From an uncultured Pelagibacteraceae bacterium (GTDB lineage Bacteria > Pseudomonadota > Alphaproteobacteria > Pelagibacterales > Pelagibacteraceae), in the NCBI GenBank assembly GCA_902576335.1, contig CACGVC010000006.1, positions 1 through 46,747 on the forward strand: 46,747 bases of DNA. Direction: 5' to 3'. Below, piece by piece: positions 34,020 through 42,001 of the stretch (position 1 is its first letter; every line of letters starts with the position of its first letter). Below the pieces are notes generated by a model. That model had not been told where the DNA came from. It saw nothing but the letters and a program-made list of their open reading frames with translations, and searched no databases. A program made the translations under genes and the position numbers.

Positions 34020-35167
34020 TTAAACAAATCAATTAGTGCTTTGGCTTTTAAAAAATTTTCATTAAATTCATGGTTGGCATTACTATCAACTACGACACCT
34101 GAAGCGACAGATATCTCTGAAATATTTTTAAAATTTAAAATTGATCTAATAATAATATTAAATCTCATATCACCATTAAATTTTATATAACCAAAGCTAC
34201 CTGTATAAATATTTCTATTTTCTTTTTCTTGATTATTTAAAAGATTAAGTGTGTTTATCTTAGGACATCCAATAACTGAACCACCCGGCATCATTGCTTT
34301 AATTATATCCATGTTATTAATATTTTTTCTTAATTTGCCTTTAATAAGACTTACGTAATGAAATAAATCTTTATATTCCTCAACAATTTTTTCTTTTGAT
34401 AACTTTACAGTGTCAATCTTACAAATTCTTGATAGATCATTTCGTTCCATATCTACAATCATGTTATGTTCTTTAGTTTCTTTGAGGTTTTTTCTAAAAT
34501 AATTTAATGCTTTTGACTTATTAAGATTTTTTGTCTTTTTTACTGTTCCAGCAATTGGTTTTGTAGATATTTCTGAGCCTTTTTTTGTTATTAAATTCTC
34601 GGGTGAACAACTAACTATTGAGTAGTTCTTGTCTTTAATCATAAAAGCCTCTGGAGCTAAATTTGTCTTAGATAATCTTGAAAAAAAATCTAATGGATCT
34701 ATTTTAGATTTAGTTTTGTATTTAGTGCAAATTTTAATTTGATAGGTTTCTCCACTTTTAATTTTTTTTTTAAATCTGTTAAATATTTTTGTATAGCTTT
34801 TTTTATTTATATTTATTTTGAAACTTCCAGACTCAAAATCTCTTTCAAAATGATTAAGGTTATTACTTAATTTGATTTTTTTTTCTGGTTTATAAAAAAT
34901 ACCTTTCGGAAAATTTAAATCTTTTTGTTTAGGTAATTTTATATCAATTAAATTATTTAAAAGTTCGTAGCCAAAAAACCCAATATAAAGATCAGTATTT
35001 TTTATTTTTTTTTTATTTCTCTTCTTCAAAAAACTTTGAATATTTTTATTGTTTAAAACAATTTTTTTTGAAAAATTTGTGTAAAGATCAAATCCCGTTT
35101 GAGATTTGTATATAATGTAAGGTTTCCCCGATTGGTCTAGTTTTGCTAATTGATTTAATTTGCTCAA
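34016..35167 (-). CDS. pabB: Aminodeoxychorismate synthase component I (chorismate-binding)
   Basis: This 383-residue chorismate-utilising enzyme is shorter than E. coli PabB (453) because the N-terminal domain is trimmed. Conserved boxes are IKSGETYQIKICT near 137-149, SCSPENL near 186-192, IVDMERNDLSRIC near 237-249, the PGGSVIGCPK region near 294-303, and SGVVVDS near 356-362. The start is TTG (35165-35167); the next in-frame ATG falls far too late. The motif at 204-208 is PIAGT, the anthranilate-synthase form, where E. coli PabB has PIKGT. Context (pabA, pabC) still favours the folate pathway. Confidence 0.8.
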   Translation of the reverse strand: MSKLNQLAKLDQSGKPYIIYKSQTGFDLYTNFSKKIVLNNKNIQSFLKKRNKKKIKNTDLYIGFFGYELLNNLIDIKLPKQKDLNFPKGIFYKPEKKIKLSNNLNHFERDFESGSFKININKKSYTKIFNRFKKKIKSGETYQIKICTKYKTKSKIDPLDFFSRLSKTNLAPEAFMIKDKNYSIVSCSPENLITKKGSEISTKPIAGTVKKTKNLNKSKALNYFRKNLKETKEHNMIVDMERNDLSRICKIDTVKLSKEKIVEEYKDLFHYVSLIKGKLRKNINNMDIIKAMMPGGSVIGCPKINTLNLLNNQEKENRNIYTGSFGYIKFNGDMRFNIIIRSILNFKNISEISVASGVVVDSNANHEFNENFLKAKALIDLFK

Positions 35168-35168
35168 T

Positions 35169-36389
35169 TTATTCTGTTTTTAATCTTAAAACTGGTTCTT
35201 CCTTAATTGGTAAGTGGATTATTGCCGCGAATATGGATAAAGCAATTGCTAAATACCACGCGTAATCATATGACCCATATGTATCATGAAATAGTCCTCC
35301 TAAATAAGCCCCAAAAAAAGATCCAATTTGATGGCTTAGGAAAACAATACCGTATAAAAGTCCCAAATATTTAGTGCCAAATAAATGGGCTACTATTCCA
35401 CTTGTAGCTGGAACTGTCGAAAGCCATAAGAAACCAAAACTTGCTCCAAATAAAAATGCATTAATGTTGCTTGCAGGAAGGAATATAAATAGTGTAATTG
35501 AAATACCTCTAAGAAAATAGATCGCACTTAGTATAATTTTTTTGCTCATCTTTGCTGAAAGATAACCACTTAATAATGAACCGAAAATATTAAAAACTCC
35601 GATTAAAGATAATATTGCTGCAGCTGTCCAATCTTCTAATCCTCTATCGACCACATACTTTGGTACATGAGTTCCAACTAAAGTTATATGAAAACCACAA
35701 ACAAAAAATCCTGATACAAGTAATATATAACTTTTAGTTTTAAATGCTTCTGATAGAGCTTCTTTAAATGATTGATCAGAGGTTCTTTCAATTTTTTCTG
35801 AATCTGATGGAGATCTTACAAAATATGCTGCAACTAATCCTGATAACAAAAATAAACTGAATAAATATAATGTATAATTCCATCCAAACTCATTTAATGA
35901 ATAATTTGTAAAAATTGGTGAAAGAAAATAACCAAATGAACCTATTGCAGTTACAAAACTCATAGCAATTGTTCTTGTTGATAATGGAAAATGTTTTCCA
36001 ACAATTGACATTGGAATACTGATCGCTGTACCACCAAGTCCAATTCCTATTAGTAAACCCATATGAATTTGAAAAAAAATTCCAGTGTTTGGTCCTGTGT
36101 ATAAAAAATAAACACCTAATGTATAAAAAATAAATGATGTAATTATAGCAATATGTCCACCATATTTATCTGCTATCGCCCCAAAAATGGGACCTGTGAT
36201 ACCCCACATAAGCATTTGCATTCCTATAGCAAAACCAAACGCGGTATTACTGATTTTTAAACTTTCGTTAAAATCCATAAAAAATAGTCCGAAAGTTTGC
36301 CTTACTCCTAAAGAAATTAAAACAACGAAACATGCAGCTATCAAAGTTACAATTGCAGTTTTAGATTGGAAAAATTTTTTAGAGATCAT
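35169..36389 (-). CDS. MFS transporter (monocarboxylate/oxalate-type, 12 helices)
   Basis: This 406-residue major facilitator has twelve predicted helices. The loop 2-3 motif is GAIADKYGGH near residues 70-79, and QTFGLFFMDF in helix 1 is typical of the oxalate/formate antiporter and monocarboxylate group. Helix 4-5 contains GIGLGGTAISIPMSIVGKHF. The substrate is unknown; an organic acid is likely. The ATG overlaps the metC stop as ATGA, and the gene ends one base before pabB, so it is locked into that operon although it has no obvious folate role. Confidence 0.88.
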   Translation of the reverse strand: MISKKFFQSKTAIVTLIAACFVVLISLGVRQTFGLFFMDFNESLKISNTAFGFAIGMQMLMWGITGPIFGAIADKYGGHIAIITSFIFYTLGVYFLYTGPNTGIFFQIHMGLLIGIGLGGTAISIPMSIVGKHFPLSTRTIAMSFVTAIGSFGYFLSPIFTNYSLNEFGWNYTLYLFSLFLLSGLVAAYFVRSPSDSEKIERTSDQSFKEALSEAFKTKSYILLVSGFFVCGFHITLVGTHVPKYVVDRGLEDWTAAAILSLIGVFNIFGSLLSGYLSAKMSKKIILSAIYFLRGISITLFIFLPASNINAFLFGASFGFLWLSTVPATSGIVAHLFGTKYLGLLYGIVFLSHQIGSFFGAYLGGLFHDTYGSYDYAWYLAIALSIFAAIIHLPIKEEPVLRLKTE

Positions 36390-37561
36390 CTTAAATATCG
36401 TAATGCTTGTTTGATATCCAGAATTAAGTCTTTAGGGTCTTCTAGTCCTATATGCAATCGGACTAGATGTTCATCTTTTAACAAATTCATGTACTTTCTT
36501 TTTCCTGTTTCTCTAAATTCTTGATGTAATACCAAACTTTCAAATCCCCCCCAGCTATATCCATAACCAAATAATTTAAGTGAATTTACAAATTTTTTTA
36601 CCGACTTAGCATTACTTGATTTTATTTTTAAACCCATTAAACCAGATGCACCTGAGTAATATTTTTTCCACATTCTATAATTCTCTGAATTTTTCTTAAA
36701 TGGATAGAGTAACTGAATTTTTTTATTTTTTGATAAAAAAGCTGCAATTTTTTTGGCATTCTCACTATGTCTATCTAATCTCACGTCAAGAGTTCTCAAA
36801 CCTCTTGTAATTAAATAAGCATCATCTGGACCAAGTCTTAAACCTGTGATTTTTTCTGCTACTTTAACTTTACCAAAAACTTTTTTATTTACTGCCAAAC
36901 TTCCCCCCATAACATCAGAATGACCAGAATAATATTTTGTTGCCGAAACAATTGACATATCAAAACCTAATTTCATTGGTTTTAAATAATATGGAGTTCC
37001 CCAAGTGTTATCAATCGCAGTAAATATTTTATGTTTTTTTGCTATTGAAATGATTTTACCTAAATCTTGAAAATCAAAAGTATTACTTCCTGGATTTTCT
37101 ACAAAAATTAATTTTGTTTTTTTCGTTATATTGTTCTCTAAAGTTTTCAAATCATGAGGATTATAAAAAACAGTTCTTACATTAAATTCTTTCAAATAGT
37201 TTTCTGTAAGAATTCTTGTTGGACTATAAACTGGGTCTGCAACTAGCATTTCATCTCCAGGTCTAACAACGCTAAATATAGCCAAAAAAACTGATCCAAA
37301 ACCTGTAGGAGTTGTGAAAACGTGATAACTATCTTCAAGCTTAGTCAATATTCTCTGCAATATATAAGTTGTTGATGTTCCTTGTCTTCCATAGTCAAAG
37401 TGACCTCCTGTAGGTTTTTTTTGGGCTTTAACTTGTGTCTTTCTTATGTGTTGCATTGACTTAAAAATAATTGTTGAAGCTCTAACCACTGGAGGATTTA
37501 CTGATTGATTATGAAAATCTTTTGCTGTGTGCTTTAAGAATGTTTTAAAAGATTTAACCAT
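36386..37561 (-). CDS. metC: Trans-sulfuration PLP enzyme, cystathionine beta-lyase type
   Basis: From the ATG at 37559-37561 the enzyme has 391 residues, close to E. coli MetC (395). An upstream in-frame ATG at 37600 would add 13 hydrophobic-aromatic residues with no family match. Conserved residues are the YGRQGTST loop (57-64, phosphate contacts), Asp184 in AIDNTWGTP and the PLP Lys209 in SATKYYSGHSD. A V-N-P-P-V-x-R-A-S-T opening (21-30) is typical. MetC cleaves cystathionine to homocysteine, pyruvate and ammonia. It may instead be a related gamma-synthase or lyase. It heads the six-gene minus-strand operon and is divergent from a 27-residue basic gene. Confidence 0.86.
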   Translation of the reverse strand: MVKSFKTFLKHTAKDFHNQSVNPPVVRASTIIFKSMQHIRKTQVKAQKKPTGGHFDYGRQGTSTTYILQRILTKLEDSYHVFTTPTGFGSVFLAIFSVVRPGDEMLVADPVYSPTRILTENYLKEFNVRTVFYNPHDLKTLENNITKKTKLIFVENPGSNTFDFQDLGKIISIAKKHKIFTAIDNTWGTPYYLKPMKLGFDMSIVSATKYYSGHSDVMGGSLAVNKKVFGKVKVAEKITGLRLGPDDAYLITRGLRTLDVRLDRHSENAKKIAAFLSKNKKIQLLYPFKKNSENYRMWKKYYSGASGLMGLKIKSSNAKSVKKFVNSLKLFGYGYSWGGFESLVLHQEFRETGKRKYMNLLKDEHLVRLHIGLEDPKDLILDIKQALRYLR

Positions 37562-37581
37562 AAAAAATTTGATATGATAAG

Positions 37582-37609
37582 TTGACAATGCTATATCCAT
37601 ATGAAAAAT
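37582..37609 (+). promoter_or_regulatory. Predicted promoter for the 27-residue basic gene
   Basis: A perfect TTGACA (37582-37587) is followed after 16 bases by AAAAAT (37604-37609, 4 of 6). The predicted start near 37616 leaves a leader of about 19 bases that includes an AAGGA ribosome site (37626-37630) ahead of the ATG at 37635. Box, spacing and SD agree in orientation. Confidence 0.42.
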
Positions 37610-37634
37610 TCAATAAATTAATGAAAAGGATTTA

Positions 37635-37718
37635 ATGAGTTATCCAAAGAAACATAGAGGCAGAAGAAAAATGGGTTCTAAAAAGAGAAGAGCTCGAAAA
37701 AAGAACAAGAAAAAATAG
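37635..37718 (+). CDS. Very small, highly basic protein (27 aa)
   Basis: ATG at 37635 to TAG at 37716-37718 encodes 27 residues, 17 of them Lys, Arg or His: a K-K-H-R-G-R-R-K run, then G-S-K-K-R-R-A-R-K-K-N-K-K-K. A clear SD (AAGGA) lies 4 bases before the start. The charge density matches small ribosomal or rRNA-binding peptides, but I cannot name the family. The stop lies 1 base from the convergent mnmA stop. Confidence 0.6.
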   Translation: MSYPKKHRGRRKMGSKKRRARKKNKKK

Positions 37719-37719
37719 C

Positions 37720-38838
37720 TTATTCTTTTATCCAACCACCTCCTAAAACTTTATAACCCTGAGAGTCTTTGTTATAAAAAACACACGCTTGACCCGGAGA
37801 TATACCATCCTCAGGTATATCTAGCATGACGTTTGCGCTATTATTTTTAGCTAATTTAACTTTAGCAACTAATAATTTACCAGTAGATCTGACTTTTACA
37901 TAAATGTTTTTTTCAAATTCCTTTTGCTCAGATAATAAATTAATATCTTTTAATAAAATTTCTTTTTTTCCTAAAAACTCTCTTGGACCTACAATGATCT
38001 CATTTTTATCAGAATTTATCTTAACAACATAGAGTGGTTCATCATTTGAAATCTTAATACCTTTTCTCTGACCTATCGTAAAATTTACTATTCCATCATG
38101 AACACCAATAACTTTTCCTTGTAAATTTTTAATGTTACCTTTTTTGAAAGAGTCAGGTCTAAATTTTTGAATAACAGATGCATAATCACCATTGGGAACA
38201 AAACAAATATCTTGGCTGTCAGGTTTATCTGCAACATTTAAATTTAACTCTTGTGCTATCTCTCTAGTTTCACTTTTGTGCAAGACTCCTAAAGGAAATC
38301 TTAAATAGTCTAATTGATCTCTTGTTGTGTTAAATAAAAAATAACTTTGATCTCGATTTTCATCGATTGCTCTATACATATTAGTAGTATTGTTTGAAGT
38401 AACACTTTTTACATAATGACCTGTAACTAAAGCATCAGCGTTTAATTCCTTTGAAAATTCAAATAAATCTTTAAATTTTACAGTCTGATTACATTGCACA
38501 CATGGTATTGGTGTTTCACCTTTTAAATAGCTATCTACAAAATTATCAACAACACCTTGTTTAAATTTATTTTGGTAATACAAAACTTTATGTTCAATAT
38601 CTAGTTTATTGGCTACTCTTTTGGCGTCCATAATGTCTTGACCCGAACAACATTGTTTGGATTTTGCTACCTCTTTACTATCATCATAAAGTTTTAAAGT
38701 AATGCCAATAACTTTATAACCTTCTTTTTTCATCATACCAGCAACTGTTGAGGAATCTACACCGCCTGACATAGCAACAACCACGGTCGTATCCGATGCT
38801 TTTTTGTTTAACCCGATTGAGTTTAATTCTTCATTCAT
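37720..38838 (-). CDS. mnmA: tRNA-specific 2-thiouridylase MnmA
   Basis: The 372-residue enzyme makes 2-thiouridine at the wobble base of Lys, Glu and Gln tRNAs. The ATP pyrophosphatase P-loop SGGVDSS is at 24-30. Catalytic cysteines are Cys113 in PCVQCN and Cys211 in DICF, about the same spacing as E. coli C102 and C199. The start at 38838 was chosen because the upstream 40 residues available in frame resemble no MnmA and overlap a divergent DUF3553 gene. The length then matches E. coli (368). Confidence 0.95.
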   Translation of the reverse strand: MNEELNSIGLNKKASDTTVVVAMSGGVDSSTVAGMMKKEGYKVIGITLKLYDDSKEVAKSKQCCSGQDIMDAKRVANKLDIEHKVLYYQNKFKQGVVDNFVDSYLKGETPIPCVQCNQTVKFKDLFEFSKELNADALVTGHYVKSVTSNNTTNMYRAIDENRDQSYFLFNTTRDQLDYLRFPLGVLHKSETREIAQELNLNVADKPDSQDICFVPNGDYASVIQKFRPDSFKKGNIKNLQGKVIGVHDGIVNFTIGQRKGIKISNDEPLYVVKINSDKNEIIVGPREFLGKKEILLKDINLLSEQKEFEKNIYVKVRSTGKLLVAKVKLAKNNSANVMLDIPEDGISPGQACVFYNKDSQGYKVLGGGWIKE

Positions 38839-38879
38839 TTGCTGGTATTTATACTCATTTTTACTATAAATAAAATAGA

Positions 38880-39050
38880 ATGATTTTAGATTTTGAACCA
38901 GGAGATAAAGTAAAAAATCCATCAAATAATGAGTGGGGTGTTGGTCAAGTTCAATCAATTATCGATGACAAAGTTACAGTTAATTTTGAAAATGTAGGAA
39001 AAAAAGTAATTAATATAAAAAATATAGTGTTAATAAAAATATATGAATAA
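38880..39050 (+). CDS. DUF3553 domain protein (56 aa)
   Basis: ATG at 38880 to TAA at 39048-39050 gives 56 residues. FEPGDKV near 5-11, then [12 protein letters not shown], then [15 protein letters not shown] is a full DUF3553 domain, a small Tudor/CarD-like beta barrel known in alphaproteobacteria. Function is unknown; the fold suggests nucleic-acid or polymerase contact. It overlaps the following phosphatase gene by 8 bases, so they are probably coupled. Confidence 0.85.
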   Translation: MILDFEPGDKVKNPSNNEWGVGQVQSIIDDKVTVNFENVGKKVINIKNIVLIKIYE

Positions 39051-39813
39051 TGAAAATATAAAAAAAATTGTTGAAGATTTAATTGCTACTTTTTTATATG
39101 CTGGTCAAGTTGCTTTGGATTTGAGAGATAAAGGTCTTAAGAAAAAAATGAAATCTGATAATACGCCTGTTAGCAATGGAGATATAAAGGTTAATGAAAT
39201 TTTAACCACAAAAATAAAAACACTTACGCCTAATTTGCCAATTATTTCTGAAGAGAGTTCTGAAAACAAGGATAAAAAAAATCTTAATGATTTTTGGTTA
39301 ATTGATCCTATTGATGGAACTTATGATTATATAAATAATTTAGAGGAGTTTACACTTAATGCAGGACTAATTTTGAATAATCAACCAGCTGGTGGATTAA
39401 TTTTTGCCCCAGCAAAAGAAAGGATGTTTTATTCATATGGATCAGATAATGCTTATGAAGGTATAGGTGAGAAAAAGGTTAAACTAGAATGTTCAAAAAA
39501 TTTTAACAAAAATTTTGTAAAATTTGTTTCTTATTCAAATAATATTAAGCCTGAAATCGAAAGTATTCATAGAAAATTAAATGTAAAAGAATTTGTTAAA
39601 ATGAAAAGTTCTTTAAAATTTTGTGTTATAGCAGCTGGCGAATACGATGGTTATGTGGCAGAACCAAGAGCTCGTGAATGGGATATAGCTGCTGGCCATG
39701 CTATTTTAGAGCATGCAGGTGGTATTATAACTGATTTCAATAATCAAAAAATTAAATATGGTAAGAAAGATTTTAAAAATCCTAGCTTAATTTTAAAAAG
39801 AAATAATATTTAA
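39043..39813 (+). CDS. cysQ: Inositol monophosphatase family, CysQ-like 3'(2'),5'-bisphosphate nucleotidase
   Basis: The 256-residue enzyme has the metal sites of the IMPase family: Glu70 in ISEESS, DPIDGT at 88-93, and Asp213 in WDIAAGHAIL. The E-E-S, then WLIDPIDGT-x-D-Y/F, then E-F-T-L-N-A-G-L arrangement resembles CysQ (EFTVNIAL). CysQ removes PAP made during sulfate assimilation, which may be partly unnecessary in SAR11 if sulfate is not reduced; histidinol or inositol phosphatase activity is an alternative. It is 0 bases from the next microprotein gene. Confidence 0.78.
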   Translation: MNNENIKKIVEDLIATFLYAGQVALDLRDKGLKKKMKSDNTPVSNGDIKVNEILTTKIKTLTPNLPIISEESSENKDKKNLNDFWLIDPIDGTYDYINNLEEFTLNAGLILNNQPAGGLIFAPAKERMFYSYGSDNAYEGIGEKKVKLECSKNFNKNFVKFVSYSNNIKPEIESIHRKLNVKEFVKMKSSLKFCVIAAGEYDGYVAEPRAREWDIAAGHAILEHAGGIITDFNNQKIKYGKKDFKNPSLILKRNNI

Positions 39814-39957
39814 ATGGATGAACAGCTAAGAATAATATTAATTATAATTGTCTCTGTATCGATTTTTGGTCTTTTAGTATTCGTATTTGTAAAAAATTAT
39901 ATCAGAAATAAAATTAATAATTTAGTTAAAGACGAAAAAAAAAATAAATTAAAGTAA
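39814..39957 (+). CDS. Small one-helix membrane protein (47 aa)
   Basis: ATG at 39814, directly after the phosphatase stop, to TAA at 39955-39957 encodes 47 residues. An N-terminal helix (IILIIIVSVSIFGLLVFVFV) is followed by a Lys/Asn-rich cytoplasmic tail. The 3' end overlaps the convergent recX stop by 9 bases. It is probably cotranscribed with cysQ. No family is recognised. Confidence 0.55.
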   Translation: MDEQLRIILIIIVSVSIFGLLVFVFVKNYIRNKINNLVKDEKKNKLK

Positions 39958-40512
39958 TCTAACTATTTTTATAAAATCATCTTTTTGTAAATCCATCACT
40001 TTTTTCGAAGTTTCAAAATCAAATCCATTTCTTGCTAATAGAGATATATCTTTTTTATAAAATAAAGAACGGTTATCCTCAGTTCTAGCTGGGCCTATTC
40101 TTTTCTTTTTACAAATTTTAATTGCTGAAAAAAAATCTTGATCTGAATTATTCTCGTTAATTTTGTTAACAGTATCCTTGATGAATTGATCTTTTACACC
40201 TTTTCCAATTAGATAATTTCTAATTTTATTTATCGAGCTTCCCCTCCGGATCATACTTTTAGCCTTACTTTCTGAATAGAATTTGTCGTTTATAAATTTA
40301 CTCTTCTCTAAATCAGAAAGAACAACGTCAATTAAATTGGTGACATCTTGTTTTTTTATATTTGGTACCGATAATTTTAAATATTTTTTCAATAAATATG
40401 TGCGTAATTGTTGTTTTGATGGTGCATATTTATCAACATAAGCCAGCGCAAAATTTCTTATTTCATCTACAGTTGCTTGTAATGTTTTTCGTTTATTTCT
40501 TATAGGAATCAT
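39949..40512 (-). CDS. recX: RecX family regulatory protein
   Basis: This 187-residue all-helical protein carries three-helix repeats. YAPSKQQLRTYLLKK near 31-45 begins the first; FINDKFYSESKAKSMIRRGSSINKIRNYLIGKGV near 78-111 is the classic R-x3-G-x-x-x-I/L-x3-L-x-x-K-G-V repeat; the third carries the KKDISLLARNGFDFETSKKVMDL segment. RecX blocks or tunes RecA filament growth. Divergence is high, as in other alphaproteobacteria. No recA lies in this window. Confidence 0.78.
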   Translation of the reverse strand: MIPIRNKRKTLQATVDEIRNFALAYVDKYAPSKQQLRTYLLKKYLKLSVPNIKKQDVTNLIDVVLSDLEKSKFINDKFYSESKAKSMIRRGSSINKIRNYLIGKGVKDQFIKDTVNKINENNSDQDFFSAIKICKKKRIGPARTEDNRSLFYKKDISLLARNGFDFETSKKVMDLQKDDFIKIVRLL

Positions 40513-40540
40513 TGTTAGATTTAATATAATATAATTTTAA

Positions 40541-41014
40541 ATGATCGAACAAATTTATGCATATTTTACAATTGAAATTCTCTATTTTTGGGTAAATTTA
40601 GGTGTATTACCATTCTGGCTAATATTAATTTTTTTTCCTTCATCAAATGTAAATAAATTTTTTGTAACTTCTATTTTGCCAATCTTATTACTTAGTGGAG
40701 CATATATGTTTGCATTGTACAAATCTTATTTAAATACATACGATTTTATTAGCAACTTTGAGCTTTACCTAAGTATATCAAATTTATCTAACTTATTTTC
40801 AAATAATTTATTTCTAATTTTATTTTGGATACATTTTGTATCTATAAATTTATTTATTGGAGGATGGATTGTAAGAGACTCTCAAAAGTTATTAATAAAC
40901 AAAATTCTTGTTGCTTTTCCTTTAATAATAACTTACTTGATTGGTCCTCTAGGAATATTCATATATTGGTTGATAAGAATATTTTATGCGAAAAGTATAA
41001 ATTTATATGAATAA
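40541..41014 (+). CDS. ABA4-like (DUF4281) membrane protein
   Basis: The 157-residue protein has four membrane helices. The first contains FWVNLGVLPFWLILIFFP, the conserved N-x3-L-P-x-W family segment; the third has WIHFVSINLFIGGWIVRDSQ, with the family W-x-H-x2-x-x-D-L/N-F-x-G-x-W-x-x-x-D motif; the fourth follows a G-P-L-G run. The ABA4/neoxanthin-linked family is of unknown bacterial function. It overlaps the next gene by 8 bases. Confidence 0.78.
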   Translation: MIEQIYAYFTIEILYFWVNLGVLPFWLILIFFPSSNVNKFFVTSILPILLLSGAYMFALYKSYLNTYDFISNFELYLSISNLSNLFSNNLFLILFWIHFVSINLFIGGWIVRDSQKLLINKILVAFPLIITYLIGPLGIFIYWLIRIFYAKSINLYE

Positions 41015-41585
41015 ATTAATTGATTTTTATTTTGATTTTATTAGCCCTTATTCATATTTAGCACATAGAAAAATTGTTAATTTAAATCAAAGGAAAAATT
41101 TTAATTATAAGGGTATTTTGCTAGGAGGTTTGCATAACCTTGGTAATATTACTGCTCCAGCATTCAATGAGAGAAAAATGAAAAATATGAGGAATGATTG
41201 TGTTTTAATAGCAGAAAAAAATAAAATACCATTTAAATGGAATGAAAAATTTCCAATTAATTCCTTGTATCTTATGAGGGGTTTCCTTTTTATTAATAAA
41301 GATAAAAAAGATAAATTTTTTGATATATGTTTTGATGCCTACTGGAAAGATAATATCGATATATCACAAGAGGAAAATATTAAAAAAATTTTATCTGACT
41401 CTAAAATTGATCAAGATTCATTTATCACTGGTATAAAAGATGAAAAAATTAAAGATGAATTAAAAAATTTGACAAATTTAGCATTTAAACAAAATATATT
41501 TGGTGCTCCTACTTTTATAGTGAATGACAAACTTTTTTGGGGACAAGATAGGCTCGAATATGCTCTTGATGAGTTTAATTCTTAG
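41007..41585 (+). CDS. 2-hydroxychromene-2-carboxylate isomerase-like protein (DsbA-fold, kappa GST-type)
   Basis: The 192-residue protein has the thioredoxin-like opening LIDFYFDFISPYSYLAHRK, with Ser13 in place of the DsbA Cys pair, as in HCCA isomerases and kappa GSTs. The ILLGGLHNLG region and FGAPTFIVNDKLFWGQDRL near the C-terminus (the cis-Pro G-A/V-P-T loop and WGQDRL signature) are diagnostic. It uses glutathione in the family. The substrate here is not known. The gene is coupled to the ABA4-like gene and overlaps the convergent rhodanese gene by 4 bases. Confidence 0.85.
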   Translation: MNKLIDFYFDFISPYSYLAHRKIVNLNQRKNFNYKGILLGGLHNLGNITAPAFNERKMKNMRNDCVLIAEKNKIPFKWNEKFPINSLYLMRGFLFINKDKKDKFFDICFDAYWKDNIDISQEENIKKILSDSKIDQDSFITGIKDEKIKDELKNLTNLAFKQNIFGAPTFIVNDKLFWGQDRLEYALDEFNS

Positions 41586-41965
41586 GTAATTTTAAATTTA
41601 CTATTTTTTAATTTACCAAAACCTCCATCAATATGAGAAACTTTTTCAAACCCCATATCTTTTAGAGTTTTTGCTGCCAAAGCAGATCTCAAGCCACCGG
41701 CACAGAAAAGAACCATCTCCTTTTTCATATCTAACTTACCTTCTTTAAAATAAGGGCTTTCAGGGTCTAGCCAAAATTCTAACATGCCCCTTGGTATGTG
41801 GAGAGAATTGTCTATTCTACCTTCTCTTTCAAGTTCCCTTATATCTCTTATATCAATTAAATTACATTGGTCATTACTAGACATTTCATAAGCTTGCTCA
41901 GTTGAAACAGTTTTTATTTCTTTAAGTGCTTCAGATACAAGAGTTTGGGATGATTTAATTGTCAT
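41582..41965 (-). CDS. Single-domain rhodanese-like sulfurtransferase
   Basis: This 127-residue rhodanese domain has LIDIRDIRELEREGRIDNSLHIPRGMLEFW and the active loop CAGGLRSA with Cys88. A six-residue loop fits thiosulfate or persulfide sulfur transfer. No signal peptide is seen, so it is cytosolic. It stands alone on the minus strand. Confidence 0.85.
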   Translation of the reverse strand: MTIKSSQTLVSEALKEIKTVSTEQAYEMSSNDQCNLIDIRDIRELEREGRIDNSLHIPRGMLEFWLDPESPYFKEGKLDMKKEMVLFCAGGLRSALAAKTLKDMGFEKVSHIDGGFGKLKNSKFKIT

Positions 41966-42001
41966 AATCAGATAAATATTTATACCATATATTTTATATT
42001 T

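Noticed and set aside
38839..38958. A longer start for mnmA adding 40 residues
   Set aside because: The extra part matches no MnmA, overlaps a divergent DUF3553 gene, and the start at 38838 gives the normal family length.
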